From Puia sp. (lineage in GTDB: Bacteria; Bacteroidota; Bacteroidia; Chitinophagales; Chitinophagaceae), in assembly GCA_031292515.1 (NCBI GenBank), contig JARLGZ010000229.1:1-32740 (forward strand): a stretch of 32,740 nt of DNA, written 5' to 3'. A model generated the notes under the pieces. The model ran no database searches. It saw only the letters and a program-made list of their open reading frames with translations, and was not told the DNA's origin. Positions 1 through 7,828 of this stretch are shown one piece after another. A program made the position numbers and the translations under genes. Each line of letters starts with the position of its first letter. Position 1 is the stretch's first letter.

Positions 1-135
1 GATCGCCTGAAATTAAATATATAAAACAACAACTCGTAGTCAAATGATTTTTTGCACAGCATCGTTAGAATATAGCCAGGCCACATATCGTCAAAACATC
101 ATTTGCCAACGAGCCTGACACACTTTATGGAATAC

Positions 136-186
136 ACCCGAAGGAGGGTGACAAGATCACCGCAGGTAATCTTGTCGTCCCGACCA
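136..186 (+). pseudogene. 3' half of a class II tRNA (leucine-like), truncated
   Basis: The stretch reads as the end of a tRNA with a long variable arm. Bases 147-151 (GGTGA) and 157-161 (TCACC) form a perfect 5-bp variable-arm hairpin with a 5-base loop. GCAGG (162-166) can pair with CTTGT (171-175), with two wobble pairs, as a T stem. CGTCCCG (176-182) fits the 3' acceptor strand, A183 the discriminator and 184-186 an encoded CCA. The T loop has only four bases (TAAT) instead of seven, as if three bases of TTCGAAT were deleted. No matching 5' acceptor strand (CGGGACG) or D arm lies upstream, so this is a remnant and not a working gene. Leu or Tyr fits the A discriminator better than Ser; the identity is a guess. 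tRNA 3' ends are common integration targets, so it may be an attachment-site scar. Confidence 0.55.
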
Positions 187-192
187 AATTTT

Positions 193-224
193 GAAACCCG
201 CTCTGGTAACGGGTTTCATTTTTA
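193..224 (+). terminator. Rho-independent terminator after the tRNA remnant
   Basis: GAAACCCG (193-200) and CGGGTTTC (210-217) form a perfect 8-bp stem with a 9-base loop, followed by ATTTTTA. The T-run lies on the plus-strand side, so it would end plus-strand transcription. It lies seven bases after the tRNA-like 3' end, which suggests it is the original terminator of that tRNA gene. Confidence 0.7.
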
Positions 225-363
225 TGGAAATTTTGGGCTGTTATAATATGCTCAAATACTATGCTATTCGGTTCTAATCCCATCGTCTTCATACTTGTTT
301 CTTGGCCCTTTTTTGCTTTTCTCTTCCTCTCCCATACTGTAATCTTATCCTTTTTATCGCTTT
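225..363. other. AT-rich non-coding stretch
   Basis: No open frame, stem-loop or motif of note was seen between the terminator and the end of the DinB-like gene. The first 135 bases of the window are likewise AT-rich and empty. The longest open piece there is a 14-codon frame that enters from the left edge and stops near base 46. Confidence 0.4.
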
Positions 364-843
364 TTAGTTTTCAGCACTAATTTCATTTAAAATTTTCTTT
401 ATCAGAGAAATTTGTCCGAGGTGATAATATGTGTGTTCAATGATTCCGAGTAAGTTTCTGTAATAGTTACCGTACTTGGGATCCGCAAAATCTTCAAATA
501 GTTTTGCCTCATCTGCTTTCTCAATTTGCTCGGCAAACAATTCTGCTTCTGTCAAGGTTTTGGTTACTAATTTGTGCCAGTCGTCGGCTGAGGTTATGGG
601 CGGAAGGTCAAAACTAAATTTGTCGCTTGCATTTAATGGCTCTCCTTGTAACACTTTTAAAACCGGGTTTACGTAATAGTTAATATGAAAAACCAGGATT
701 GCAATGGAATTTAAGTTATAAACTTTAGTTGTAGCTTGTTGCCAGGTCACATCGGCTATGGTATCTTTAAGATTAACCGTTGTCCAATTACCACCAAAAT
801 GAACGTCACGGAAGTGCCTTGCGATTTGTTTAATTGAAGTCAT
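364..843 (-). CDS. DinB-like four-helix-bundle protein
   Basis: The 159-residue protein has the length and the histidine spacing of DinB/DUF1572-type metal-binding four-helix bundles. One candidate ligand His sits in a HINYYVNP stretch near residue 53 and another in an HTYYHLGQ stretch near residue 137, the usual third-helix signature. Members are often putative thiol-dependent (bacillithiol or mycothiol) transferases or damage-induced proteins; the role of this one is unknown. The start is an ATG at 843. Two lines of the gene that I counted by hand gave about 25% and 37% GC, clearly lower than the genes further right, so it may have been acquired horizontally. It sits beside a tRNA 3' remnant, which supports that idea. 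Family assignment is fairly safe; substrate is not known. Confidence 0.75.
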   Translation of the reverse strand: MTSIKQIARHFRDVHFGGNWTTVNLKDTIADVTWQQATTKVYNLNSIAILVFHINYYVNPVLKVLQGEPLNASDKFSFDLPPITSADDWHKLVTKTLTEAELFAEQIEKADEAKLFEDFADPKYGNYYRNLLGIIEHTYYHLGQISLIKKILNEISAEN

Positions 844-1350
844 AAATTATTCTTGAATTAGTTAAAGCGGAAATCGTTTCGTCTATGTTCACTCTGTCGG
901 TTATGATTGCAAATAACCGGCTTTAGTAGCCTGATGGCTGTTGCAGCTGATAAAAAAGAGAGCAAAGTTTAATCCGAAGAAGATTTGTATCATGACAAAT
1001 AAGATTTTCATAACTATCGTCCAGGGTTTTTCCCAATTTAATGATTAATTGCTGGCGGTTACCTGGCGAATAGCCAATGGAGGGAATGGGGGGCGCGAAA
1101 TAAGCTTCCGAAAATATTGGTTTTCAAATTGCTGGATTAGCTAATCGTCTCAGGTCAGCGACGAATTGGATTGACAATTGTACAGCCAGGTCGTCACTTC
1201 GCCTTTACAGAGAGGCTTTGTCGCAAACACCCCTCTAAATTGGCGCTCCCGACCCCTTCAGAAAAGGCAGGCGACCTTTACCTTTATTACCAAACATGCG
1301 AAAATTCGTATTGCCACCAGCCGCTCATTTACTTCATTAAATCCTGAAAA
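844..1350. other. 507-bp gap with little coding content
   Basis: Apart from the possible mini-lipoprotein frame at 901-1011 (minus), no supported gene was found. On the minus strand there is a further open stretch without a start codon, interrupted by one TGA near 1130. It may be a decayed coding remnant or chance. A TACCTTTA motif at 1279-1286 could be a weak -7 element for the gene at 1351. Confidence 0.4.
901..1011 (-). CDS. Possible mini-lipoprotein or truncated lipoprotein relic (36 aa)
   Basis: A short frame starts with ATG at 1011 and stops with TAA at 901-903. It encodes a positively charged start, a hydrophobic core of about 17 residues and a lipobox-like FFISC ending at Cys23, then only 13 residues (NSHQATKAGYLQS). 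It looks exactly like a bacterial lipoprotein signal peptide with almost no mature protein. It is 57 bases upstream of the DinB-like gene on the same strand. It could be a genuine small lipoprotein, the leftover 5' end of a larger lipoprotein gene, or chance. No clear ribosome-binding site was seen. Confidence 0.35.
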   Translation of the reverse strand: MKILFVMIQIFFGLNFALFFISCNSHQATKAGYLQS

Positions 1351-2148
1351 ATGACATGCATAACCAAGACGGCAAAAAATCATAAAAGGACATTATTGTT
1401 CACTGTCATGTTATTTATCTCCCTACAGAATCTTGCTCAGGGGACCGCCGATTGGCACCTTGAGAAAATGCCGGTCGATCTGGAGACAGACTATGCACTC
1501 AGTGCCTTACCTCCCCATTTGCGCAATGACGCAACCGTCTATTTGCTGAATCCCCAAAAAGGTTACTATGTGAGACGTCAGGGATCAAATGGGTATATCT
1601 GCTTCATTGCACGCACCGAGTGGGAATGGAGCGACTACAGGAATGACCTTTGTACGCCCATCAGCTATGACGCCGAGGGTGCCAGGGTGATCTTTCCGGT
1701 GTACCTGGCTGTAGCAGCGATGCGTGCGTCTGGAAAATATACGGCCACTCAGATCAAAGATTCCATAATACACGGGATCACTGCCGGAGTATACAAGGCA
1801 CCCTCGAAACCAGGCATTTCATATATGCTTGCCCCTGTTATGCGCGTATTCCCCGGAAATCCGGATATTAAAGAACCTATCACGATAAATATGCCCCATT
1901 ATATGCTGTACGCTCCCTATTTGACTGAAGAGAATGCCCGGTACAAACACGGGACGGACGGACTGATGCTGGCCAATCCGGATAATGCGATCCTGGGCGA
2001 CGGAAAGGGCCCCTATGGTTACGTCATTATACCGGCAAGCGATAAAGAAAAGGCAATAATAATCGATGAAGGCAAAGATCTATTGAAAAGACTTGTCGCA
2101 TACAAGGCCTACTTTAAGACTGAACCGGGCGGCGGCCATCATCAGTGA
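1351..2148 (+). CDS. Secreted protein of unknown function
   Basis: I do not recognise this 265-residue protein. Residues 1-30 form a signal peptide: basic KNHKR, hydrophobic LLFTVMLFISL, and a probable cleavage near LAQ/G. The mature part has no cysteine cluster or repeat, and no catalytic motif I can name. It contains a segment around residues 75-95 rich in aromatic and acidic residues, a Pro/Tyr-rich HYMLYAPYLTEEN segment near residue 185, and a Gly/His-rich tail (GGGHH). It is probably periplasmic or outer-membrane facing. Its last 35 bases overlap the end of the GH95 gene on the opposite strand. The start is an ATG directly followed in frame by the signal peptide. Confidence 0.7.
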   Translation: MTCITKTAKNHKRTLLFTVMLFISLQNLAQGTADWHLEKMPVDLETDYALSALPPHLRNDATVYLLNPQKGYYVRRQGSNGYICFIARTEWEWSDYRNDLCTPISYDAEGARVIFPVYLAVAAMRASGKYTATQIKDSIIHGITAGVYKAPSKPGISYMLAPVMRVFPGNPDIKEPITINMPHYMLYAPYLTEENARYKHGTDGLMLANPDNAILGDGKGPYGYVIIPASDKEKAIIIDEGKDLLKRLVAYKAYFKTEPGGGHHQ

Positions 2149-4642
2149 CAATAGCGTTCCAGGAGGGCTCCATACGAGTAAGCTTTACCAAACTTATCAC
2201 TTTTACCAGGCTTACCACTGCTGAATGATAATGCAAACCTGGCCCTTCCAGGCGTCGGGAAGTGCCGGGCCTGACGGTGAGCACCACCGTGTTCGAACCA
2301 TAGCGAACCCGGCAACTTGCACTGCCGTTTACATTACGGATGACGGCAGCCACCAGTTCCCCATTCTTCCACTCCATGCTTACTTCATATCCACCGCGGG
2401 CGCGAAGCCCCCTTACGGATCCATTCCTCCATTCGGTAGAGAGCGCAGGAAGAAGATGAATCTCCCCGTCATGGCTCTGCACGAGCGATTCGGCCACGGC
2501 TGCGGTAAATCCGAAGCTGGCATCGGATTGATTTTCTCCCGCATTGTGGAGGTTAGGAGCGAGACAATGCGCCACAAACTCCCGGATGGCCGGAGCTATC
2601 CGGTCAGGCCGTTCGAGCCGGGCCCATACGGCAATATCCCAGGCATCGGGAAAGCCTTCGTTTTCGCCGTGTTCAATCATCCCGTTTTCCACTGCCTTTG
2701 ACAGCAGGCTGTCCCGGTGCAGCCGGATCGAGGAACCGGGGTAAAAGGCAAAATTGGGAGAGACGACATGCCCCGAGGGAGCAGGATCCCAGTCTTCGAT
2801 CCATTCCTGCAGGGTCCCCCTTTTGCTGACCTGGTAAGGAGGCTGTCTGTCGAGCGCTGTTTTGAGCCGGTCCCGGAAGATCGTATCCACGCCTAACAGG
2901 ATGGCCGCTTCCCGGCAATGCGAAAACAATTCCCGCATGATGGCGATATCCATCGTGGGAGAAGAAGACAAAAACGACAATTGATGATGATTATCATAGT
3001 AGCCATGTTCCGGGGACATGGAAAAAGGCGTCACGAGCCAGCCATGCGCAGAGTCGACAACAAGAAAGCGGAGGAGAAACGTAGCGGCACCTTTGAGAAT
3101 GGGATAATATTCCTTCAGGAAGGTCCTGTCATTGGAAAACGCATAATGTTCCCAGATATCCTGGCAAAGCCAGGCGCCACCCATAGGCCACATGCCATAC
3201 CTGGCCGCGTCGGTGGGCGCTGTGCCGCGCCATAAGTCTGTATTATGGTGCGTCACCCAGCCATCCAGCCCATAGTATTTCTTTGCCGTTTCCGCGCCGG
3301 TAACGGAAATGTCCTTCAGAAGCGCGAAAAGCGGCTGGTGGCATTCCGGAAGGTTTACCACCTCTGCGGGCCAGTAGTTCATTTCCGTATTTATATTGAT
3401 CGTATACTTGCTGCCCCAGGGCGGGAGTGTCGTATCATTCCATATTCCCTGCAGGTTGACGGGCTGCCCCCCCGCCCGGCTCCCGGACACGAGTAAATAC
3501 CTCCCAAACTGAAAAGCCTGAGCTTCCAGGCCAGGGTCGGTCGCTCCCTGTTTAAGGGCGGCAAGGCGTTGGTCAGTGGCAAGGGCGGTTTTGGCGGAAT
3601 CGCCATCCAGGTCCAGGCTGACCCGTCCCATGAGGCCGTTGAAGTCTTCCAGATGTCGCCGGCGCAACCGGGACAGGCTTTCGCTCTTGACAGCGGCCAG
3701 GATGGCCGCACATGTCAGCCCCGGGCGTCCGCTGATGTCCTGGTAGTTACGATAGCTGGTCGTCGCTGTGAGGATGAAGGTCACCGCATCGGCCCCTTCG
3801 ATATTCAGCGAAGAGTCCGTGAAACGAGATCGCCCACCTTCCGGACGGGCCTGCAAACAGGTGCGGAAAATTATCCCCCTCCCTTCAACGGGGGCTATCA
3901 GCCAGTAATTACCTATGGGTCCCCGCCAGGCTCCGTCCATAACGAGGTTATTGACATGGGCGCTCACCTTGCCGACATAAGGGCTTGTGAGCATGGCTCG
4001 CACGGATAGCGCGGCCGGCTGGTCTGCGGTTATCCGTACTACCATGACATGGTCCGGATAAGACATAAATATTTCCCGGGTGTAGTTGACTCCTTTGACC
4101 CGATAACGAATCTTTACGATTCCTGTCTTCATATCCAGCTCGCGGCGGTAGTCCGTCACCTCATCCGGCTCTTCCCGTCCTCCGGAACCGGCGGCCTGCG
4201 CCTCTCCTCCAAATGACAGGAGCAGGTCTCCGAGAGGCTGGTATGCCTGCTGCGCTTTGGGTTCGCCGAAGAAGTGATCATCCGCCATCTTCTCGGCCTC
4301 CTGGAAATGCCCTTCCGCTACGAGTTGGCGGATCATGGGAAAATATTCGATCGCGTGGGGCTTATTATAGTCATGGGGCCGGCCTGACCAAAAGCTGGAT
4401 TCGTTGAGCGCGATACGCTCCCTGGCAATTCCGCCGAATATCATCGCGCCCATATAGCCATTGCCGATAGGCATGGCCTCCAGCCATTTGATGGCGGGTT
4501 GGCGATACCAGAGCGTCATCGAAGAGGTGTTAAACGTATCCCGGGGGATAAAAAAGACGGGGATAGCGGCGGTGGGCAGGGTGTACAGTATACCGAGGGT
4601 GCAGGCTAAGAACCGGCAAAGGCAAGAGTTCAATCGTTTCAT
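2114..4642 (-). CDS. Glycoside hydrolase family 95 (alpha-L-fucosidase-like)
   Basis: This 842-residue protein matches GH95 along its length: the N-terminal W-x(7)-MPIGNGYMGAMIFGG block, the NLQGIWND block, NINTEMNYW, SPEHG, TLQEWIEDWD, and a C-terminal block leading to LLPALSTEW and GLRARGG. GH95 enzymes release alpha-1,2-linked L-fucose (some L-galactose) by inversion. By eye, N416 and N418 plus an acid Glu (E545 in SPE) and D707 (in Q-x-D-x-x-F-G, usually QIDGNFG) are candidate active-site residues; this mapping is inferred. A signal peptide (residues 1-30) implies export. I prefer the ATG at 4642 over an upstream ATG at 4666 because AGGA lies nine bases before it and the longer form puts charged residues ahead of the signal. 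The last 40 or so residues look like a non-family tail containing an 18-bp duplication. It probably follows the PQQ dehydrogenase in one transcript (86-bp gap). Confidence 0.88.
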   Translation of the reverse strand: MKRLNSCLCRFLACTLGILYTLPTAAIPVFFIPRDTFNTSSMTLWYRQPAIKWLEAMPIGNGYMGAMIFGGIARERIALNESSFWSGRPHDYNKPHAIEYFPMIRQLVAEGHFQEAEKMADDHFFGEPKAQQAYQPLGDLLLSFGGEAQAAGSGGREEPDEVTDYRRELDMKTGIVKIRYRVKGVNYTREIFMSYPDHVMVVRITADQPAALSVRAMLTSPYVGKVSAHVNNLVMDGAWRGPIGNYWLIAPVEGRGIIFRTCLQARPEGGRSRFTDSSLNIEGADAVTFILTATTSYRNYQDISGRPGLTCAAILAAVKSESLSRLRRRHLEDFNGLMGRVSLDLDGDSAKTALATDQRLAALKQGATDPGLEAQAFQFGRYLLVSGSRAGGQPVNLQGIWNDTTLPPWGSKYTININTEMNYWPAEVVNLPECHQPLFALLKDISVTGAETAKKYYGLDGWVTHHNTDLWRGTAPTDAARYGMWPMGGAWLCQDIWEHYAFSNDRTFLKEYYPILKGAATFLLRFLVVDSAHGWLVTPFSMSPEHGYYDNHHQLSFLSSSPTMDIAIMRELFSHCREAAILLGVDTIFRDRLKTALDRQPPYQVSKRGTLQEWIEDWDPAPSGHVVSPNFAFYPGSSIRLHRDSLLSKAVENGMIEHGENEGFPDAWDIAVWARLERPDRIAPAIREFVAHCLAPNLHNAGENQSDASFGFTAAVAESLVQSHDGEIHLLPALSTEWRNGSVRGLRARGGYEVSMEWKNGELVAAVIRNVNGSASCRVRYGSNTVVLTVRPGTSRRLEGPGLHYHSAVVSLVKVISLVKLTRMEPSWNAIVTDDGRRPVQS
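2181..2216 (-). repeat. Imperfect 18-bp tandem repeat in the GH95 C-terminal tail
   Basis: Two adjacent 18-bp units (13 of 18 bases identical) encode the consecutive hexapeptides VSLVKV and ISLVKL. They lie after the end of recognisable GH95 sequence and just before the antisense overlap with the neighbouring gene, so they may once have been intergenic. Confidence 0.65.
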
Positions 4643-4665
4643 ATTTTTTCCTGTCTTACGAGCCA

Positions 4666-4673
4666 TAAATATA
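4666..4673 (-). promoter_or_regulatory. Candidate -7 element for GH95
   Basis: The minus strand reads TATATTTA, one base off the Bacteroidota -7 consensus TAnnTTTG. It abuts the alternative upstream ATG and lies 23 bases before the preferred start at 4642. No clear -33 element was seen. Confidence 0.25.
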
Positions 4674-4728
4674 AGACATGGACTTCACTACTTCCCGGTT
4701 TGAGGAGGCGTTATTTTCATTGGGTAAA

Positions 4729-6885
4729 TCATTTTGATTGATACCTGGCCCGTTTTGCGGAAGACAGGATAAATTTTTGAATATCCAGCGTCTCTCTCTC
4801 ACTCAAACGATTGCCGAAACGCGGCATCCCGAAGGGCAGGTAGGCCCCATCACGGACGATGGCCAAAAAGTTCCGGTGTGTCGTCGGAGAGGCAAAGGCC
4901 AGGTCGGGCGCCAACCCGCCTCCTCCATGCGCGATGACATGACAGGTAGAACAGTAACTCCGAAACAGTTCCCTCCCATGAGTGATCTCTTCGTTTGTCG
5001 CGGAGAAAGGAATCTCAGGTATTGACGTGACGATCGATTTGTTAAATTCCGGGAATTCTTTTGTGCCACCCAGCGTAAAAGTATATACCCTGCCCGGTTG
5101 CAAAGGAGCGGATTTAAACTTCATCCCTACCCCACCTCCCCAACCCGCCACGAGTGACACATATTGTCTGCCATCAACCATATAGGTCACGGGCGGCGCA
5201 ATGACACCGCCTCCTACGGAAACCTGCCAGACGACAGCGCCGTTCTTCGCGTCATAAGCCACAAAGAAGCCATCGGCGGTTCCCTGGAATACCAGGTCGG
5301 AAGCCGTCGCCAATACGCCGCCATTCCAGTTGTTTTTTTGATCGACGCGCCAGATTTCCTTTCGCTGAACCGGGTCCCAGGCTATCAGCATGCCTCTGGG
5401 GTCTTTTCGGGAAGCGAGTGTATCCCTTCGGGTCGGCACAGAGGAGTCAAAGCCGATCGAGACATTCCAGCCATTGCCGACACCACCTCCCCTTTTGTTA
5501 TATATCCAGTTTGGATCATGGCCATAGGTTGCTATGTTTTCTCTCGCGGGAATATAGACAAGCCCTGTCCTGGGGTTATAAGCCATCGGATGCCAGTTGT
5601 GGCCCCCGTCATAGTCCGGGGCGACATCGCTGTTTTCCTTTGTATAACGGGCAGACCTGTTCTCGAGAGGACGCCCCGAGGTCTGATCGACGCCTTTTGC
5701 CCAATTCACGTATACATAAGGATCTGCCGAAATAAATGCTCCGTTGGTCCGGTCCAGGACATAGAAAAAGCCATTTTTCGGAGCCTGCATCAGAATCTTT
5801 CTTTTTTGTCCTTTAAGGATCAGGTCCGCCAGGATGATAGGTTGCGTAGCGGTAAAATCCCAGGACTCGCCAGGTGTAGTCTGATAATACCATACCAACT
5901 GCCCGTTTTCCGGATTGATGGCCAGTATCGACGAAAGATAGAGGTTGTCGCCACCTCCCGGGCTACGGTAATTCCTGTCCCAGGGAGAGCCGTTTCCGGT
6001 ACCCACGTACAAAAGATTAAGAGCCGGGTCATATGCCATGGCATCCCAGGCCGTACCGCCGCCGCCGTATTTCCACCATTCCCCGGTCCATGTGCGGGCC
6101 GCATCTTTCATGGCCTTTGATTCAAATGGTTTTGCTGGATCGCCGGGAACGGTATAAAATCGCCAGACCTGCTTTCCCGACAGGGCGTCATAGGCGGTAA
6201 TATAACCGCGAACACCATATTCGGCACCGCCATTCCCGATGATAACCTTCCCCTGCACTATACGGGGAGCCCCCGTGATGCTATAAGGTTTTGTCGTATC
6301 CACCGTCATCACACTCCAAACGGGTATGCCTGTAGACGCATCCAACGCTATCAATCTCCCATCCAGTGTACCGACATATACCCGGCCTTTAAACAGCGCA
6401 GCACCCCTGTTAACGACATCGCAGCATGTCTTTTCACCATAAGAACGAGGTACCTGCGGATCATATTTCCAGATGACTGATCCCTTTCGGGTATCGATCG
6501 CGTATACCATGCTCCACGGCCCCGTCAGGAACATGATGCCGTCTGCCACCAGGGCAGTCGCCTCGAGTCCGCGCTGGGTGCCCAGATCAAGCGACCAGGC
6601 CAATCCCAGGGTCCTGATATTGTCTTTGTTGATCTGTGTGAGCGGACTGTACCTGTCTTCCGCATAATTTAGTCCATATGTCAGCCAATCCTGCTGCCGG
6701 TCGCCTGCGTGGACCAGCCGATCATCATCGATCGGTCCTGTAACCTGCCTGATATGCGTAGCCGACCCCGGTATGCCCATAAGGGCTGCCGTTTTCGAAG
6801 ATGCGTTTGTCGCCTGTCCTGGCCTTCGGTTGCAAGCCAAAGAAAGCAAAAGGCATAGAAGAATAAGATGGCTATCGCGATTCAT
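4729..6885 (-). CDS. PQQ-dependent dehydrogenase with C-terminal cytochrome c domain (lipoprotein)
   Basis: The 718-residue protein is a quinohaemoprotein dehydrogenase. It would oxidise an alcohol or sugar with pyrroloquinoline quinone and pass electrons to its own haem. The N-terminal part (about residues 60-600) is an eight-bladed PQQ propeller with repeated tryptophan-docking stretches (for example VYAIDTRKGSVIWKYD and GTLDGRLIALDASTG) and the adjacent-cysteine pair C154-C155 typical of the PQQ-stacking disulfide ring. The C-terminal part has a haem motif C645-S-T-C648-H649 and a GMPRFG segment likely to provide the Met ligand. Residues 1-18 end in LSLAC, a lipobox, so it is probably membrane-anchored and exported. 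It starts 32 bases after the AraC gene, implying co-transcription. No PQQ biosynthesis genes are in the window; the cofactor may be scavenged. Confidence 0.92.
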   Translation of the reverse strand: MNRDSHLILLCLLLSLACNRRPGQATNASSKTAALMGIPGSATHIRQVTGPIDDDRLVHAGDRQQDWLTYGLNYAEDRYSPLTQINKDNIRTLGLAWSLDLGTQRGLEATALVADGIMFLTGPWSMVYAIDTRKGSVIWKYDPQVPRSYGEKTCCDVVNRGAALFKGRVYVGTLDGRLIALDASTGIPVWSVMTVDTTKPYSITGAPRIVQGKVIIGNGGAEYGVRGYITAYDALSGKQVWRFYTVPGDPAKPFESKAMKDAARTWTGEWWKYGGGGTAWDAMAYDPALNLLYVGTGNGSPWDRNYRSPGGGDNLYLSSILAINPENGQLVWYYQTTPGESWDFTATQPIILADLILKGQKRKILMQAPKNGFFYVLDRTNGAFISADPYVYVNWAKGVDQTSGRPLENRSARYTKENSDVAPDYDGGHNWHPMAYNPRTGLVYIPARENIATYGHDPNWIYNKRGGGVGNGWNVSIGFDSSVPTRRDTLASRKDPRGMLIAWDPVQRKEIWRVDQKNNWNGGVLATASDLVFQGTADGFFVAYDAKNGAVVWQVSVGGGVIAPPVTYMVDGRQYVSLVAGWGGGVGMKFKSAPLQPGRVYTFTLGGTKEFPEFNKSIVTSIPEIPFSATNEEITHGRELFRSYCSTCHVIAHGGGGLAPDLAFASPTTHRNFLAIVRDGAYLPFGMPRFGNRLSERETLDIQKFILSSAKRARYQSK

Positions 6886-6917
6886 AGCTGCGTTTTTTCA
6901 CTGGCTGGGAGAAAGAG

Positions 6918-7709
6918 CTATATCCTTTTATATTGAGCAGGCAAATAGCCTGTCAATTGTTTAAATGTCCGGATAAAATGGCTCTGGTCAAAAAAACCGC
7001 ATTCATAGGCGACGTCCGTCAACGAAGCATCGGATGACTTAATCAGGTGCAAAGCCTTTTCCACCTTCAGCTTTCGCATATAAGCGCCCAGGGTACAGGA
7101 GAAAAACCGGGGGAAATAATGGGAGATGGTAACCGGATGTATTCCTGTAGCCAGGGAGAGATCATGCAGGCTTGGTGTCTCGTTCCAGCGATCGTTCAGC
7201 ACTTCATAAATGATTTTCAGCCATGCCGGTATTTTGCCGGCATCTTTCCAGGATTCCGCCAGCTGCAAAAAATGCAGCAACAGCATATGTATGGAGGGGG
7301 AGGTGAACCCATCGTCTGCGACAATCTCTTTATGCACCTTGAGCATCAGGAACTTTGCATCCGGGGTCCGGGTGACGATGGCACCGAAGAGATCGTCGGA
7401 CAATCCATACTGCCGAAAAAAGGCATCATCCATCTCGAGGTTGATATGCGTGGAATTGTACATATTCAGGATCTGGTGGGGCTCGCCGGCCATATAAAAG
7501 GTCGCTTTCCCCGGCAGGCGTTCATAGGATTCCTTTTTCTTTTCCGAACAACCGCCCTGGAGAACAAAACTAACATGTGCATTCACGTGACAATGCCAGG
7601 CGTCAAAAAATTCGTGCTGATCGTAAGAACTCACGCTGGCCAGCATCCCTTCATCCCGGATCTCTTTCCGGACGACGCCCACATATTCCCCTTTTTCCAG
7701 TACCTGCAT
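6918..7709 (-). CDS. AraC-family transcriptional regulator
   Basis: The 263-residue protein has a cupin-like sensing half with an HCHVNAHVSFVLQGG motif near residue 38 and a C-terminal double helix-turn-helix. The first HTH includes LHDLSLATGIHPVTISHYF; the second includes LTDVAYECGFFDQSHFIRTFKQ followed by the usual TGYLPAQYKR end. The length fits the family. It lies between a D-amino acid dehydrogenase-like gene and a PQQ dehydrogenase on the same strand, so it may control either, perhaps in response to a small polar metabolite; the ligand is unknown. A candidate promoter is at 7779-7786. Confidence 0.92.
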   Translation of the reverse strand: MQVLEKGEYVGVVRKEIRDEGMLASVSSYDQHEFFDAWHCHVNAHVSFVLQGGCSEKKKESYERLPGKATFYMAGEPHQILNMYNSTHINLEMDDAFFRQYGLSDDLFGAIVTRTPDAKFLMLKVHKEIVADDGFTSPSIHMLLLHFLQLAESWKDAGKIPAWLKIIYEVLNDRWNETPSLHDLSLATGIHPVTISHYFPRFFSCTLGAYMRKLKVEKALHLIKSSDASLTDVAYECGFFDQSHFIRTFKQLTGYLPAQYKRI

Positions 7710-7778
7710 GTGTGAAGAGGTTTATATCAGTAGCTTTTTTTGTATTATGTGTAAATGAAAGTACGTCTTTTTGCAGAA

Positions 7779-7786
7779 CAAATCTA
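7779..7786 (-). promoter_or_regulatory. Candidate -7 element for the AraC gene
   Basis: The minus strand reads TAGATTTG, a full match to TAnnTTTG, 70 bases ahead of the start codon at 7709. The -33 element is not obvious. Confidence 0.35.
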
Positions 7787-7828
7787 AGTTTTTGATGCAG
7801 AGCGGCTCGCTTGAAAATAATTGCAATT

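Noticed and set aside
136-186. An intact tRNA gene
   Set aside because: The 5' acceptor strand and D arm are absent and the T loop is three bases short, so only a 3' remnant is supported.
5164-6120. A 318-codon open frame antisense to the PQQ dehydrogenase gene
   Set aside because: Same reason: it lies wholly within a well-supported gene and shows no family motif.
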